Part shown: positions 55,861 through 64,000 of the stretch, in pieces
Layout: every line of letters begins with the position of its first letter
Position numbering within the stretch: position 1 is the stretch's first letter
NCBI RefSeq assembly: GCF_000875895.1
Contig: NZ_JXCF01000001.1
Span: forward strand, 124,001 to 188,000
Reading direction: 5' to 3'
Source: Staphylococcus gallinarum
Lineage (GTDB): Bacteria; Bacillota; Bacilli; Staphylococcales; Staphylococcaceae
Length of the DNA stretch: 64,000 nt
Notes under the pieces: generated by a model
What the model saw: the letters and a program-made list of their open reading frames with translations, nothing else
Told to the model about the DNA's origin: nothing
The model's database searches: none
Translations under genes and position numbers: made by a program

Positions 55861-56763
55861 TTATTTACCCAATAGTTTGTTTTTTAACTCTTTTCGTTCA
55901 TAATCTAATGAATAAGGGTCGTTAAACCAATAAGTTTCAGCCTTCACATTAATCACTCGTCCCTGCTTAACTGCTGGAATGTTTTTCCACATTTCTGTTT
56001 TTTCAAATTCAGGTTGAGCTTTACCTTCACTCATCGTGATAATATAATCTCCTGAATACTGCGGTAATTTTTCTTGGGATAACTCTTTCCATCCCTCTTT
56101 CTTCACAGCTTTCTGCAACGCGGTTGGCATATTTAAATCAAACGCTTGATAAACAACTTCGCCACCACGGCCCCATGATTCACCAAAGGCATAAATTGTC
56201 TTGCTAAAATCATCAAATATAGAAACTGTAGCATCTTCACCTATATGCTGTTTAATTTCATGTGCATCTTTTTTCGTCTGCTTATTCCAACTATTTACCC
56301 ATTGTTTTGCTTCTGTTTCTTTACCTAAAATCTTCCCTAATTCAATTTGTGTAGCTAAGTAGTCTTTTTTACCATAGGTTATAGGTATTGTTGTCGCTAT
56401 TTTATTATACTTTTTAATATTTTTATCAGTTGAATCCACAATAATTAAATCTGGTTTCAATTTAGCCACTTTTTCGACATCATTTTCATTTAACTTATGC
56501 GTATCTTTGAACTTTTCTTTTAATACTGCACTTTTTTCTATATCTTTCGTCACACCAACAATATTGCCGCCTAAATATTTTAATCCACCGGCATATGTAT
56601 TTGCTACAACAACAATTCGCTTAGGATCTTTGGGTACTTGTACCTTTTTACCACTATCCAATGTATAATCCCTTGTTTCTACTTTCTTAGTCGCTTTAGA
56701 CTGTGCACTACATGAAGCTAATAACAGTACGGCTAACAATACTATGACACTATACTTTCTCAT
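55861..56763 (-). CDS. fhuD2: FhuD2-like ferric hydroxamate siderophore-binding lipoprotein
   Basis: Membrane-anchored receptor for hydroxamate siderophores (ferrichrome, desferrioxamine type). It has a lipobox LLASC (Cys18) and a class III binding-protein fold. It resembles S. aureus FhuD2 along its length as I recall it: PKDPKRIVVVANTYAGGLKYLG, KPDLIIVDSTDKNIKKY, GEDATVSIFDDF, WGRGGEVVYQAF, the GDYIITMSEGK block and TYWFNDPYSLDY. No permease or ATPase genes accompany it, so it must use a distant FhuCBG system. A Fur-box-like sequence lies 20 bases upstream. The start at ATG 56763 is preferred to GTG 56766. Confidence 0.9.
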   Translation of the reverse strand: MRKYSVIVLLAVLLLASCSAQSKATKKVETRDYTLDSGKKVQVPKDPKRIVVVANTYAGGLKYLGGNIVGVTKDIEKSAVLKEKFKDTHKLNENDVEKVAKLKPDLIIVDSTDKNIKKYNKIATTIPITYGKKDYLATQIELGKILGKETEAKQWVNSWNKQTKKDAHEIKQHIGEDATVSIFDDFSKTIYAFGESWGRGGEVVYQAFDLNMPTALQKAVKKEGWKELSQEKLPQYSGDYIITMSEGKAQPEFEKTEMWKNIPAVKQGRVINVKAETYWFNDPYSLDYERKELKNKLLGK

Positions 56764-56782
56764 CACTACACTCTCTTTTATT

Positions 56783-56801
56783 GAAAACGATTATCATTAT
56801 C
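56783..56801 (-). promoter_or_regulatory. Fur box upstream of the fhuD2-like gene
   Basis: On the minus strand GATAATGATAATCGTTTTC matches the 19-base Fur consensus at 17 positions, 20-38 bases before the start codon. It predicts iron repression. Confidence 0.8.
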
Positions 56802-56937
56802 AATTTTATGGGTTTTACAATCAATAATCAATGACTTTAATAAATTTTTACATAATTAAATAACGCAATAATTTAAGTTTTAATAACAATTTGCCACTTA
56901 CAATGATATATTCTGTGTACTCTGAATTCATTTCACA

Positions 56938-56983
56938 CAAAAAGCTGTTATAAATAAAGTTAATCACTTCACTCATAACAGCT
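56938..56983 (-). terminator. Terminator of the 98-residue gene
   Basis: AGCTGTTAT pairs with ATAACAGCT around 23 bases, and TTTTTG follows on the minus strand. It is 40 bases past the stop. Confidence 0.65.
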
Positions 56984-57024
56984 AATATCTCGTCTGCATC
57001 ATATTCAATTATAAATTCCCTTCC

Positions 57025-57321
57025 TTATTCAAGTCTGTGCAATAGCTCTGCTTTAATAACCTTTATCGCTTCGTTATAATCCTTGTTACTACTTTCTTGT
57101 GCATTGACAATCAACAAATCAATTAAGAATTCATTTGTTTTCTCGCTAACTTCATGTTCAAACTGATGTAAATGGGCTTCGGATGTGTTCGTATTCTCTT
57201 TAATAATTTGATAATATTGGTCAGCACCTAGTCCTCCTTCATCAATCATGACAGAAATGTCATTAGAGCGTGTTTCGTTTATACGTTTGACTTTAATACG
57301 TTTATTCTCGCGTACGACCAT
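57025..57321 (-). CDS. Uncharacterised small cytosolic protein
   Basis: 98 residues, charged, with no membrane helix and no motif I recognise. KRINETRSNDISVMIDEGGLG is followed by an acidic helical region (TSEAHLHQFEHEVSEKTNEFLIDLLIV). The start at ATG 57321 has AAGGAGG eight bases upstream, better than the open frame to 57351. It lies between two iron-related loci but has no visible Fur box of its own. The role is unknown. Confidence 0.72.
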   Translation of the reverse strand: MVVRENKRIKVKRINETRSNDISVMIDEGGLGADQYYQIIKENTNTSEAHLHQFEHEVSEKTNEFLIDLLIVNAQESSNKDYNEAIKVIKAELLHRLE

Positions 57322-57351
57322 TTGAACTCCCTCCTTAATATACATGTTCAT

Positions 57352-57641
57352 CCGTATATAAAAGATTCATAGCTAATAAATGATGTACTTCTGTGATTAT
57401 CTTGCATCTTGGCTATGTAACATTCCCTTGTGATTACAGTAGGTTACCTCTATTTACTACAGTGTAATATTACAACCAAGAAAACACAACCCTTTTGCTC
57501 ACTTTTTAATTTATTACTATATTTATTTTATATAATTTTTAATGCAGATAAATTCCTATGCTATATTCAAATCTTTTTAACAGAATATTCACAATTATTA
57601 TAATAATTTTATACAATTTCTTTTGTCGCAGTAGTATAATT
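57352..57641. other. Intergenic region upstream of feoA
   Basis: AT-rich divergent promoter region. A TATAAT-like -10 (57635-57640) with no good -35 adjoins the Fur-like site. No gene seen. Confidence 0.45.
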
Positions 57642-57660
57642 GATAACGATTATTATTTGT
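57642..57660 (+). promoter_or_regulatory. Candidate Fur box at the feo promoter
   Basis: GATAACGATTATTATTTGT agrees with the Fur consensus at about 13 of 19 positions. It lies between the -10 box and the feoA start, 22 bases before the ATG. Confidence 0.5.
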
Positions 57661-57681
57661 ATTTAAGAAAGAGTGATCAAT

Positions 57682-57918
57682 ATGTTGAATATTAAGACTG
57701 GAAGCTTAAATAAGCGCTACACAGTAAAGCACATGAACATTAAAAATGATAGCATGGTACAGCGTTTAAACGCCTTAGGTTTAAACCACGGAACCGATTT
57801 GAAGATCAAACAAAGATGTTTATTTAAAGGACCTTGTATCTTAGAGGTAAACGGACAACATTTGAGTATTCGCGGTTGTGATGCATGTCAGATCTTTCTA
57901 GAGGAAGCTCATGGCTAA
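57682..57918 (+). CDS. feoA: FeoA family ferrous iron transport accessory protein
   Basis: Small cytosolic SH3-like protein of about 78 residues that assists FeoB. The FeoA fold is seen in [27 protein letters not shown] followed by [23 protein letters not shown]; the conserved pattern of Gly and Leu is present. The GTG at 57673 is a weaker start than the ATG at 57682. Its end overlaps the feoB start by eight bases in another frame, so the genes are coupled. Confidence 0.87.
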   Translation: MLNIKTGSLNKRYTVKHMNIKNDSMVQRLNALGLNHGTDLKIKQRCLFKGPCILEVNGQHLSIRGCDACQIFLEEAHG

Positions 57919-59905
57919 TAGTTATTGTATCTTAGGAAACCCCAATGTAGGAAAGACATCTTTGTTTAACGCACTTACTGGCACATACGAATATGTAGGC
58001 AACTGGAGCGGAGTTACCGTTGAAAAGAAAGTTGGCCGATTAAAGGATAATTTAGGGGATCTTGTAGATTTACCTGGTATTTACGAAGTATCACCTATTT
58101 CCAAAGACGAAACTGTTGTTACGGATTATCTATTAAACGATTCTTACACAGGCATGCTTAATATTGTCGATGCAAGTCAGCTGAAACGTAATTTACAACT
58201 TACAGTACAACTGATGGAACTTGGTGCACCTCTAATTATTGGGCTCAATATGGTGGATGTAGCTGCTAAACGTGGAATACATATCGATCATCAAGCCCTC
58301 ATGCGCAAGTTAAAGACACCACTTATGCCTATTATTGCACGTAAGGGTAAAGGCACACAGAAAGTGTTGGACGCGCTGAAAGATGATTGCCTCACACGTC
58401 GCTCTCCTTTAAAAATAAACTATGGTGACGACATAGAAGAAACACTTATGAAGATTCAACACCTTATCGGTCAACATTCTGTCATTAACAAGCATCATTT
58501 GCGTTTTGTTGCGATACAATTTTTACTCAATAATCCTAAAATATATGATCAACTCGATGCCACTGTAATCGCTCAAATCGAACCTTTAAGAGTCGCACTA
58601 GCAAATACCTTGTCACAATCTATTCGTACATGTATTCACGATGCTCGAGCTACATACATAGATACATTATTAGAGGGTGTCGTTGAATATCCAGATGAAG
58701 AAAAGCAATATTTCTCAAATCGCTTAGATAAGTTATTAACACATCGCATTCTTGGTATTCCAATATTTCTTGGCATCATGTGGTTAATTTTCCAAATTAC
58801 ATTCACCTGGGTTGGGACACCGATATCCGATCAACTCGATGATTTCTTTGGTGGTACCCTTACTGATTCGGTAAAAGCAAGCATGGATTATTTGCATATT
58901 TTCCCATTTTTACAGGACCTAGTTACTGATGGCATCATCGCAGGTGTAGGCGCTGTATTAGTATTCGTACCACAAATTCTCGTCCTATTCTTCTTTATAT
59001 CATTATTAGAAGATTCAGGATACATGGCCCGTATTGCTATTCTGATGGACAGAATAATGGAGGTGTTTGGTTTAAGTGGTAAATCATTTATTCCAATGAT
59101 TATTGGGTTTGGTTGTAACGTACCAAGTATTATGGCTGCACGTAGTATCGAGAGTGAAAAAGAACGATTAACTACTATATTAATTGCACCATTCATGTCT
59201 TGTTCTGCGAGATTACCAGTCTACGCCTTATTTGTAGGTATATTCTTTAAATCGCATCAAGCACTTATTGTACTAAGCTTATACGTCTTAGGTATCGTCG
59301 TCGCTTTATTGACGAGTGTATTACTTACCAAGACAGTGCTAAAAAATGATGATTCTGTATTTATTATTGAATTGCCTACATATCGCTTACCTTCAATCAA
59401 GACTTTATGGAGAAGTACTTGGGAAAAGGCCAAAGGATTTGTTAAAAAAGCTGGAACATTTATATTCGGTGGTTCCGTTGTCATTTGGTTATTAAACTAC
59501 ACAGGTCCAGGTGGCTTTGATGTAGAAATTAATCAAAGTTTCTTGCACATGATTGGTAGCTTCTTTGCTGTATTAGTTACACCATTGGGATTTGGTACAT
59601 GGCAAGCCGGTGCTACTTTGATACCTGGATTCTTAGCAAAAGAAGTCATTGTCAGTTCAATGGCAATCATTTATTCATCGGATGAAGCGGGACTTGTCAA
59701 TGTAGTCCAAAGTCACTTCACACCATTGACAGCATATTCATTTATGGTATTCATCCTTTTATATATTCCATGTTTATCTACCGTCGCTACCATTCGTAAG
59801 GAGACATATTCCGTAAAATGGACTGTTTTAGCAGTCGTTTATCCTATCGCTGTAGCTTATGTATTATCTTTAGCACTTTACCAAATCGGACAATTATTTA
59901 TCTAA
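57911..59905 (+). CDS. feoB: Ferrous iron transporter FeoB
   Basis: GTP-dependent iron(II) permease of 664 residues. An N-terminal G domain has GNPNVGKTS (G1), [12 protein letters not shown] (G2 area), DLPGIY (G3) and LNMVD (G4). A membrane domain of about eight helices contains the [13 protein letters not shown] and [13 protein letters not shown] motifs, where the conserved Cys line the gate. GGAAGC precedes the ATG. It is preceded by feoA and followed by a Cys-rich protein, the standard feo operon. Iron regulation by Fur is suggested by the upstream site. Confidence 0.95.
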   Translation: MANSYCILGNPNVGKTSLFNALTGTYEYVGNWSGVTVEKKVGRLKDNLGDLVDLPGIYEVSPISKDETVVTDYLLNDSYTGMLNIVDASQLKRNLQLTVQLMELGAPLIIGLNMVDVAAKRGIHIDHQALMRKLKTPLMPIIARKGKGTQKVLDALKDDCLTRRSPLKINYGDDIEETLMKIQHLIGQHSVINKHHLRFVAIQFLLNNPKIYDQLDATVIAQIEPLRVALANTLSQSIRTCIHDARATYIDTLLEGVVEYPDEEKQYFSNRLDKLLTHRILGIPIFLGIMWLIFQITFTWVGTPISDQLDDFFGGTLTDSVKASMDYLHIFPFLQDLVTDGIIAGVGAVLVFVPQILVLFFFISLLEDSGYMARIAILMDRIMEVFGLSGKSFIPMIIGFGCNVPSIMAARSIESEKERLTTILIAPFMSCSARLPVYALFVGIFFKSHQALIVLSLYVLGIVVALLTSVLLTKTVLKNDDSVFIIELPTYRLPSIKTLWRSTWEKAKGFVKKAGTFIFGGSVVIWLLNYTGPGGFDVEINQSFLHMIGSFFAVLVTPLGFGTWQAGATLIPGFLAKEVIVSSMAIIYSSDEAGLVNVVQSHFTPLTAYSFMVFILLYIPCLSTVATIRKETYSVKWTVLAVVYPIAVAYVLSLALYQIGQLFI

Positions 59906-59917
59906 GGAAGTGAACAC

Positions 59918-60100
59918 ATGACTATCATTTTTAACATCATATTATTTGCAGCCATATTTGGATATGCTGCTTATACTTTAACAAAATTCATAAAAAAATC
60001 TAAAGCAGGAAAATGTTCTTCATGTGGGTCTAGCAAGCATTGTAATACACCTAAGCCACCAAGCCACATTTTCTCATCTAATGACCATAATTCTAATTAA
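59918..60100 (+). CDS. FeoB-associated Cys-rich membrane protein
   Basis: 60 residues: one transmembrane helix (IIFNIILFAAIFGYAAYTL), then a basic stretch and a Cys-containing tail (KCSSCGSSKHC). This is the FeoB_associated family (PF12669), found next to feoB in Firmicutes and possibly a substitute for FeoC. AAGGAAG lies about eight bases before the ATG. It is the last gene of the operon. Confidence 0.85.
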   Translation: MTIIFNIILFAAIFGYAAYTLTKFIKKSKAGKCSSCGSSKHCNTPKPPSHIFSSNDHNSN

Positions 60101-60138
60101 ATCGACAAAATTTCATCTTATAATTTAAAACATGACTA

Positions 60139-60185
60139 AACCTTCAAAGTATGATTGATTAACCATAACTTTGAAGGTTTTTTTA
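60139..60185 (+). terminator. Terminator of the feo operon
   Basis: AACCTTCAAAGT pairs with ACTTTGAAGGTT, then TTTTTTT. The loop is 17 bases. Confidence 0.88.
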
Positions 60186-60718
60186 TAACTATTCTTGCGT
60201 CGTCAGTTAAGAGATGGGATCAATTACATTTCACAATGATTTCTCTATCACATTATATTTATACTTACACGTACTGCATACGAAACACCCTGCTTGAACT
60301 AAACTAATATAATGATACGGACCCCTTACATATTCATCTATTTATTATATAACCTCATCCATAATATACAGAAATTGAATAAACAATACGTCACATACAT
60401 CATTTAGCCTTGTTATGTAATCTAGTCATACTTACTTACGATAAAGTCATTTTCAAAAGTAATAAAAGTTATTAATCTTAGAGGCATTAATAAAAACAAT
60501 AATATATAAAATTTAAATAAATATTTATATTATATAACCAACTTATGTGTTATCATAAAAATCTGATAATTAATATTTGTTTTTATATAATTAATTTTTT
60601 TACATAGCGAAATACGCCTTAATTATCAATTGACTTCTAGAATATACACTACACTCAAATTAAATCATATTCTGTTACTACAGATACTAATTCATAACCG
60701 TTTAAACATTAAACGAAT
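60186..60718. other. Long AT-rich intergenic region
   Basis: Over 500 bases without an open frame that has a ribosome binding site. It presumably holds the promoter of the coiled-coil gene. I saw no repeat or structured element. Confidence 0.45.
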
Positions 60719-60735
60719 GGAAGGATGACCAATAC

Positions 60736-62640
60736 ATGACTAACAATGTTTTAGACATTAGCTATTTAGAAATGGATTATGCAGAAGTGGGCGACACAAA
60801 GATTTATATTGTACCTGTCGTAGCACCTAATTTAATCTTAGGAAAATCTAAAGGTGAAGCCGTTGATAATTTGAAACAAATCTTATGCTCTACAAAACTT
60901 GTCCAATCATTTGATGTAACCATTAATCCTAAAGACGACAACGAGCCTTTCAAAATTTTTGCCGATCATGAGTACTGCGTTACAGATTTCGCTTCACTAC
61001 AAAATATTAAAGAAGAAAAGTATGACGACTGTAATTTTGGTTTAAGACTCTATATACCATCAGAGAATGCATACCAATTAAAGGTGATTAACAACGATAT
61101 TTTAAATGCATCAAATATGCCTGATTTTGGCACGGCAAATATGAGTAAAGACTTAAATTTCGAAACACTTGTACCGTTAAGAGATGCAATCATCGAGCAA
61201 ATTCAACAGAAGAACCATAACAACCATGCAGTAAATGATGAAGAGGCACAAGCAACTACAATACCTCATAATGTCGAACATTCTGACATTAAACTATTAA
61301 AAAACAATTTATATAATACATTAAACAGTTTAATAGATAAAATTTATTTAGATGACGAAAAACTACAATTTAATAGTATTATCAAAGATAAAGATTATGA
61401 TGAGAAGGTTTTACCTACATATCAAAAATTAGAGCAATTAACTGAAGATGACTTTAACCAAGCTAAAAGTGATAAATTAAACACTTTGCAAAAAAAGCGT
61501 GAAGATATCATCAATAGTATTTATAACCAACTTGTTGCCGATTTATGGAGTAAAAATATCGAAGCTGATACGCTGAAAAACTACAAATCTGCTGATTCCA
61601 CTTACCACAATGACTATATAGCAATTGAGCAGAAATTAGCAGATGCATTAAGTACTATACCGACAACAGTATCGGAACACGCACAACAACTAGAAGAACA
61701 ATTCGAACAAGATAAACTATCACGTGCCGACAAAGCACGTAGAGACATGGAAGATAAGATTGAACGTGAAGAGCGCCCATTATTAAATAACAAAATACAA
61801 GAACTTGAAACGACACTTACTACTAAAGCAAATCAATCTTATAATAATCAAATTAAAGTACTCCATGCCGAAGTACAAAATAATTACGAATTACAAATTT
61901 CAAAAATTGTCGACGATGTTATACATCGACACCAACAAACAATAGATGACAAAAAAGCAGAGCTACAACAGCTAATGGACCATGATGTAGCAAGCCTAAT
62001 TCAAAAGCGTAGCGATGATGTAGATCATTTGCGCCAAGAAATAAGCAAATTAGAACAAGATATCATTCATAACGAAACAACATTTAATGAACGTCTAGAA
62101 CTAGCCGTTGAAAAAAGAATGAATGATTATGAACTGAAAGATGCGCAAATGACTGATGAAATCAACTTTCTACGTGTTGAAATTGAAAAGATTAAACGCG
62201 AAAACTCAGATAAGAACGAAGCCATTCGCGCAAAAGAAATGGAACTTAAAAATAACCGCGCGCAATTGGACCGATTAAATCAACAACTCGAACAAAGTAA
62301 TCAAACGAGTTTGAGCATCTCAGCTCAAGCCTTAGAGATTAAACAACAAGCACTTAGCTTTGCCCAAAAGGAAAACAGCCAGCCCGTCCTTAGCAGAGTT
62401 GTTTCAACACAGAATGGTGACTTAAATCATTTACTAGGTGATGATGCTGAGTTGGCTAAACGCTACGAGCGAAGTAAGAAACCTTCATTCTTCACTTGGT
62501 TAGGTGGTCTATTCTTATGCGCTGTCCTAGGAACTGGAACATTATTTGGCAGTCACGTAGCAAACGCTAAAGACACAGCACACCAAGAACAACCAAAAGT
62601 AGAACAATCAGCAAAAAAAGAAATAGATAAGAAAAAATAA
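60736..62640 (+). CDS. Uncharacterised coiled-coil protein with C-terminal membrane anchor
   Basis: 634 residues in three parts. Residues 1-165 look globular (LEMDYAEVGDTKIYIVPVVAP, FADHEYCVTDF). Residues about 180-560 are strongly helical, Glu/Lys/Gln-rich with long heptad stretches (NNKIQELETTLTTKANQSYN; EINFLRVEIEKIKRENSDKN), so an elongated coiled coil is expected. Residues about 585-607 (FFTWLGGLFLCAVLGTGTLF) form a single membrane helix followed by a hydrophilic tail. There is no N-terminal signal peptide, so most of it should face the cytosol. The start ATG has GAAGGA upstream. The next gene encodes a small membrane protein on the same strand, a possible partner. No family recognised. 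Confidence 0.72.
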   Translation: MTNNVLDISYLEMDYAEVGDTKIYIVPVVAPNLILGKSKGEAVDNLKQILCSTKLVQSFDVTINPKDDNEPFKIFADHEYCVTDFASLQNIKEEKYDDCNFGLRLYIPSENAYQLKVINNDILNASNMPDFGTANMSKDLNFETLVPLRDAIIEQIQQKNHNNHAVNDEEAQATTIPHNVEHSDIKLLKNNLYNTLNSLIDKIYLDDEKLQFNSIIKDKDYDEKVLPTYQKLEQLTEDDFNQAKSDKLNTLQKKREDIINSIYNQLVADLWSKNIEADTLKNYKSADSTYHNDYIAIEQKLADALSTIPTTVSEHAQQLEEQFEQDKLSRADKARRDMEDKIEREERPLLNNKIQELETTLTTKANQSYNNQIKVLHAEVQNNYELQISKIVDDVIHRHQQTIDDKKAELQQLMDHDVASLIQKRSDDVDHLRQEISKLEQDIIHNETTFNERLELAVEKRMNDYELKDAQMTDEINFLRVEIEKIKRENSDKNEAIRAKEMELKNNRAQLDRLNQQLEQSNQTSLSISAQALEIKQQALSFAQKENSQPVLSRVVSTQNGDLNHLLGDDAELAKRYERSKKPSFFTWLGGLFLCAVLGTGTLFGSHVANAKDTAHQEQPKVEQSAKKEIDKKK

Positions 62641-62752
62641 TGCATCGTAGAATACACTACTATAGTGCTATAGAGACACTATTAGGTGTTATAAGATAAC
62701 TACCTTAATTTGATTCAAATAATCCTTATACAAACAATGTGGGAGTGAGCAC

Positions 62753-63274
62753 ATGAACCAAAATAAACTAGACGAACTCAATCGACTTGCACGAGGTACA
62801 GTTAAAGAGAAAAAGATTGCATTAACTTATGGTTATCAACCCATTATCGACAAATTAAAAAAGGACAGAAATACAGACGTTGCTCACTTTGCCGGCGCAA
62901 TAGATGCAAATGTAGACTTAAAATTACATCAAAATAATTTACACTACGACAAAGAAAAAGCATCTTTCCAAAAAGTATTAAAGCAAGCGATGCAATATAT
63001 GTATGCAACATTAATCGCCATTGCTATCGCAGTTATATCAATCATTATAGCTGTGATCACTTTCTTTATAGATTCTACTGCGACAATCGTACCTTATATC
63101 ATTATTTCAATTATAGCTGCTATTGGTTCGATTGTTCTATTCGTATTATCAAAGCAAACCGAAGCAACATACTATAGATGTAAGCAGTCGTTATCTAAAG
63201 CAAAGTATTTACTCAGTGTCGCACAAGCTAATTCTCAATCCTTGCAAGCTCAAATTAACAATGAACACATGTAA
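62753..63274 (+). CDS. Uncharacterised two-helix membrane protein
   Basis: 173 residues with two adjacent transmembrane helices (about 82-106 and 111-132). The first 80 residues are hydrophilic and basic (KKIALTYGYQPIIDKLKKD), and the last 40 form a helix with heptad-like periodicity. Both ends should be cytosolic, with a very short external loop. GGGAGTGAG lies before the ATG. It starts 112 bases after the coiled-coil gene with no terminator in the gap, so the two may be one unit. No family recognised. Confidence 0.72.
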   Translation: MNQNKLDELNRLARGTVKEKKIALTYGYQPIIDKLKKDRNTDVAHFAGAIDANVDLKLHQNNLHYDKEKASFQKVLKQAMQYMYATLIAIAIAVISIIIAVITFFIDSTATIVPYIIISIIAAIGSIVLFVLSKQTEATYYRCKQSLSKAKYLLSVAQANSQSLQAQINNEHM

Positions 63275-63313
63275 TATAGGAATTAGTTACTATATCAACA
63301 TCAAGCAGTACGT

Positions 63314-63350
63314 AAAAAGACGAAGACATCAACTATGTCTTCGTCTTTTT
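63314..63350. terminator. Bidirectional terminator after the 173-residue gene
   Basis: AAAAAGACGAAGACAT pairs with ATGTCTTCGTCTTTTT. The stem is 16 bases with a short loop. It serves converging genes. Confidence 0.9.
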
Positions 63351-63396
63351 AATATAAAATTCCTTTTTGTAATCTAGCATCTCTCATTACAAAACC

Positions 63397-64000
63397 TTAA
63401 ACTAATACTTGCTTTAGGGCAGCTATAGAAGCATCCACACCCGCTTCCGGTGACATCGTCAAGTCTTCCATTTCTAAAGATACGAAGCCTTCGTAACCAA
63501 CCATACGCACCACTGAGAAGAATGTCTTCCACCATTGCAAATCTTGCCCATAACCGACAGCAACATAATTCCATGCACGATGTTTAACATCATCAATCTC
63601 TCTTGTTTCAAGTAGCGTTGTCACATCAGCAACACCATCTTCAATACGCACATCTTTGCCATGTACATGGTGAATTGCCCCTTCTAATCGACGTGCACAT
63701 TGTATTGGGTCAGCCCCCACCCATAATAGATGACTCGGATCCAAATTCATGCCTATGATTGGATCAACTGCATTTCTTAAATGGAGCAATGTTTCTGGAT
63801 TATAGACCAGTTGAGCACTAAAGTTCTCAAGTGCAATCTTCTCTATACCATGTGATTTCGCTACTTCTACCAATTTTTTCCAGTAGGGTATCGCTACATC
63901 ATTCCATTGATAATCAAGTGCATCCTTTAACTCTGGTGGCCAACTTACGGTCGTCGTTATCCAATTCGGCATCGTATCTTTTGGAGAAGCAGCAGGTAAA
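63397..64000 (-). CDS. Sugar phosphate isomerase/epimerase, partial (5' end beyond the window)
   Basis: C-terminal part of a xylose-isomerase-like TIM-barrel protein (AP endonuclease family 2). The frame is still open at base 64000, so the gene continues upstream off the window. Seen are PNWITTTVSWPPEL, IALENF with a metal-ligand Glu, MNLDPSHLLWVGADP, HVHGKD and FVSLEMED; the Glu, Asp and His residues fit the metal site of sugar isomerases. Such genes act on sugars or inositols. About 200 residues are visible, out of a usual length near 300. Confidence 0.85.
   Translation of the reverse strand, partial: LPAASPKDTMPNWITTTVSWPPELKDALDYQWNDVAIPYWKKLVEVAKSHGIEKIALENFSAQLVYNPETLLHLRNAVDPIIGMNLDPSHLLWVGADPIQCARRLEGAIHHVHGKDVRIEDGVADVTTLLETREIDDVKHRAWNYVAVGYGQDLQWWKTFFSVVRMVGYEGFVSLEMEDLTMSPEAGVDASIAALKQVLV

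Noticed and set aside
1-64000. tRNA, rRNA, CRISPR, IS, prophage or parS sites
   Set aside because: No clover-leaf with a GTTCGANNC-type arm, no spaced direct repeats, no transposase or integrase, and no consensus parS (TGTTTCACGTGAAACA) were noticed by eye. A covariance or pattern search would be decisive.

Overview
The window is chromosomal DNA of a low-GC Firmicute, almost certainly a coagulase-negative Staphylococcus. Supporting signs are close sequence resemblance to staphylococcal GlcP, FhuD2, the metICFE locus beside parB, and the fadXEDBA beta-oxidation locus. AT-rich intergenic DNA and AGGAGG-type ribosome binding sites, with some GTG and TTG starts, agree. A complete assimilatory sulfate-reduction cluster, which S. 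aureus lacks, points away from S. aureus and towards a saprophyticus/xylosus/cohnii-like species; this is inference and the species is not resolved. I saw no rRNA, tRNA, CRISPR array, IS element or prophage.

Layout. 0-6.6 kb: a BCCT osmolyte transporter, a CycA-like amino-acid permease, a GlcP-like glucose symporter with a cre overlapping its promoter, and a PAP2 phosphatase, separated by terminators and structured intergenic repeats. 6.6-7.6 kb: adenosine deaminase. 7.8-17.5 kb (minus strand): cysH-cysJ-cysI-cobA-sirB-sirC-TauE-sat-cysC-small membrane protein, covering sulfate uptake, activation, reduction to sulfide, and the siroheme needed by sulfite reductase. 18.0-18.8 kb: parB. 18.96-26.5 kb (plus strand): a methionine T-box leader and metI-metC-metF-metE plus a cyclase-family hydrolase. 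Sulfide from the first cluster feeds, through cysteine, the transsulfuration and methylation steps of the second. 26.9-28.8 kb: a second, orphan CysJ-like diflavin reductase.

28.9-36.8 kb (minus strand): fadX-fadE-fadD-fadB-fadA with two candidate cre sites. 37.3-37.8 kb: a YefM-YoeB toxin-antitoxin pair. 38.0-39.1 kb: a tightly packed run of four small membrane or cationic proteins, two of them very short, with no function I recognise. Then a CPBP protease, a Ser-rich secreted protein and a lipoprotein. 42-48 kb: an MFS drug exporter, small proteins, a MarR-PaiA-PaiB operon with a palindromic operator, and an APC permease.

48.4-55.7 kb: a redox and electrophile-detoxification neighbourhood (LLM flavin oxidoreductase, old yellow enzyme, three aldo/keto reductases, a quinone oxidoreductase, a LysR regulator). 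The divergent OYE/AKR promoters share the same inverted-repeat operator. 55.8-60.1 kb: iron uptake (an orphan FhuD2-like lipoprotein and FeoA-FeoB-FeoB-associated protein) with Fur-box-like sites. 60.7-63.3 kb: an uncharacterised pair, a 634-residue coiled-coil protein with a C-terminal membrane anchor and a 173-residue membrane protein. The window ends inside a sugar phosphate isomerase/epimerase gene.

The best candidates for undescribed biology are the small-protein cluster at 38.0-39.1 kb, the coiled-coil/membrane pair at 60.7-63.3 kb, the nested-stem element at 5.53-5.63 kb, and the shared operator at 50.5-50.7 kb.
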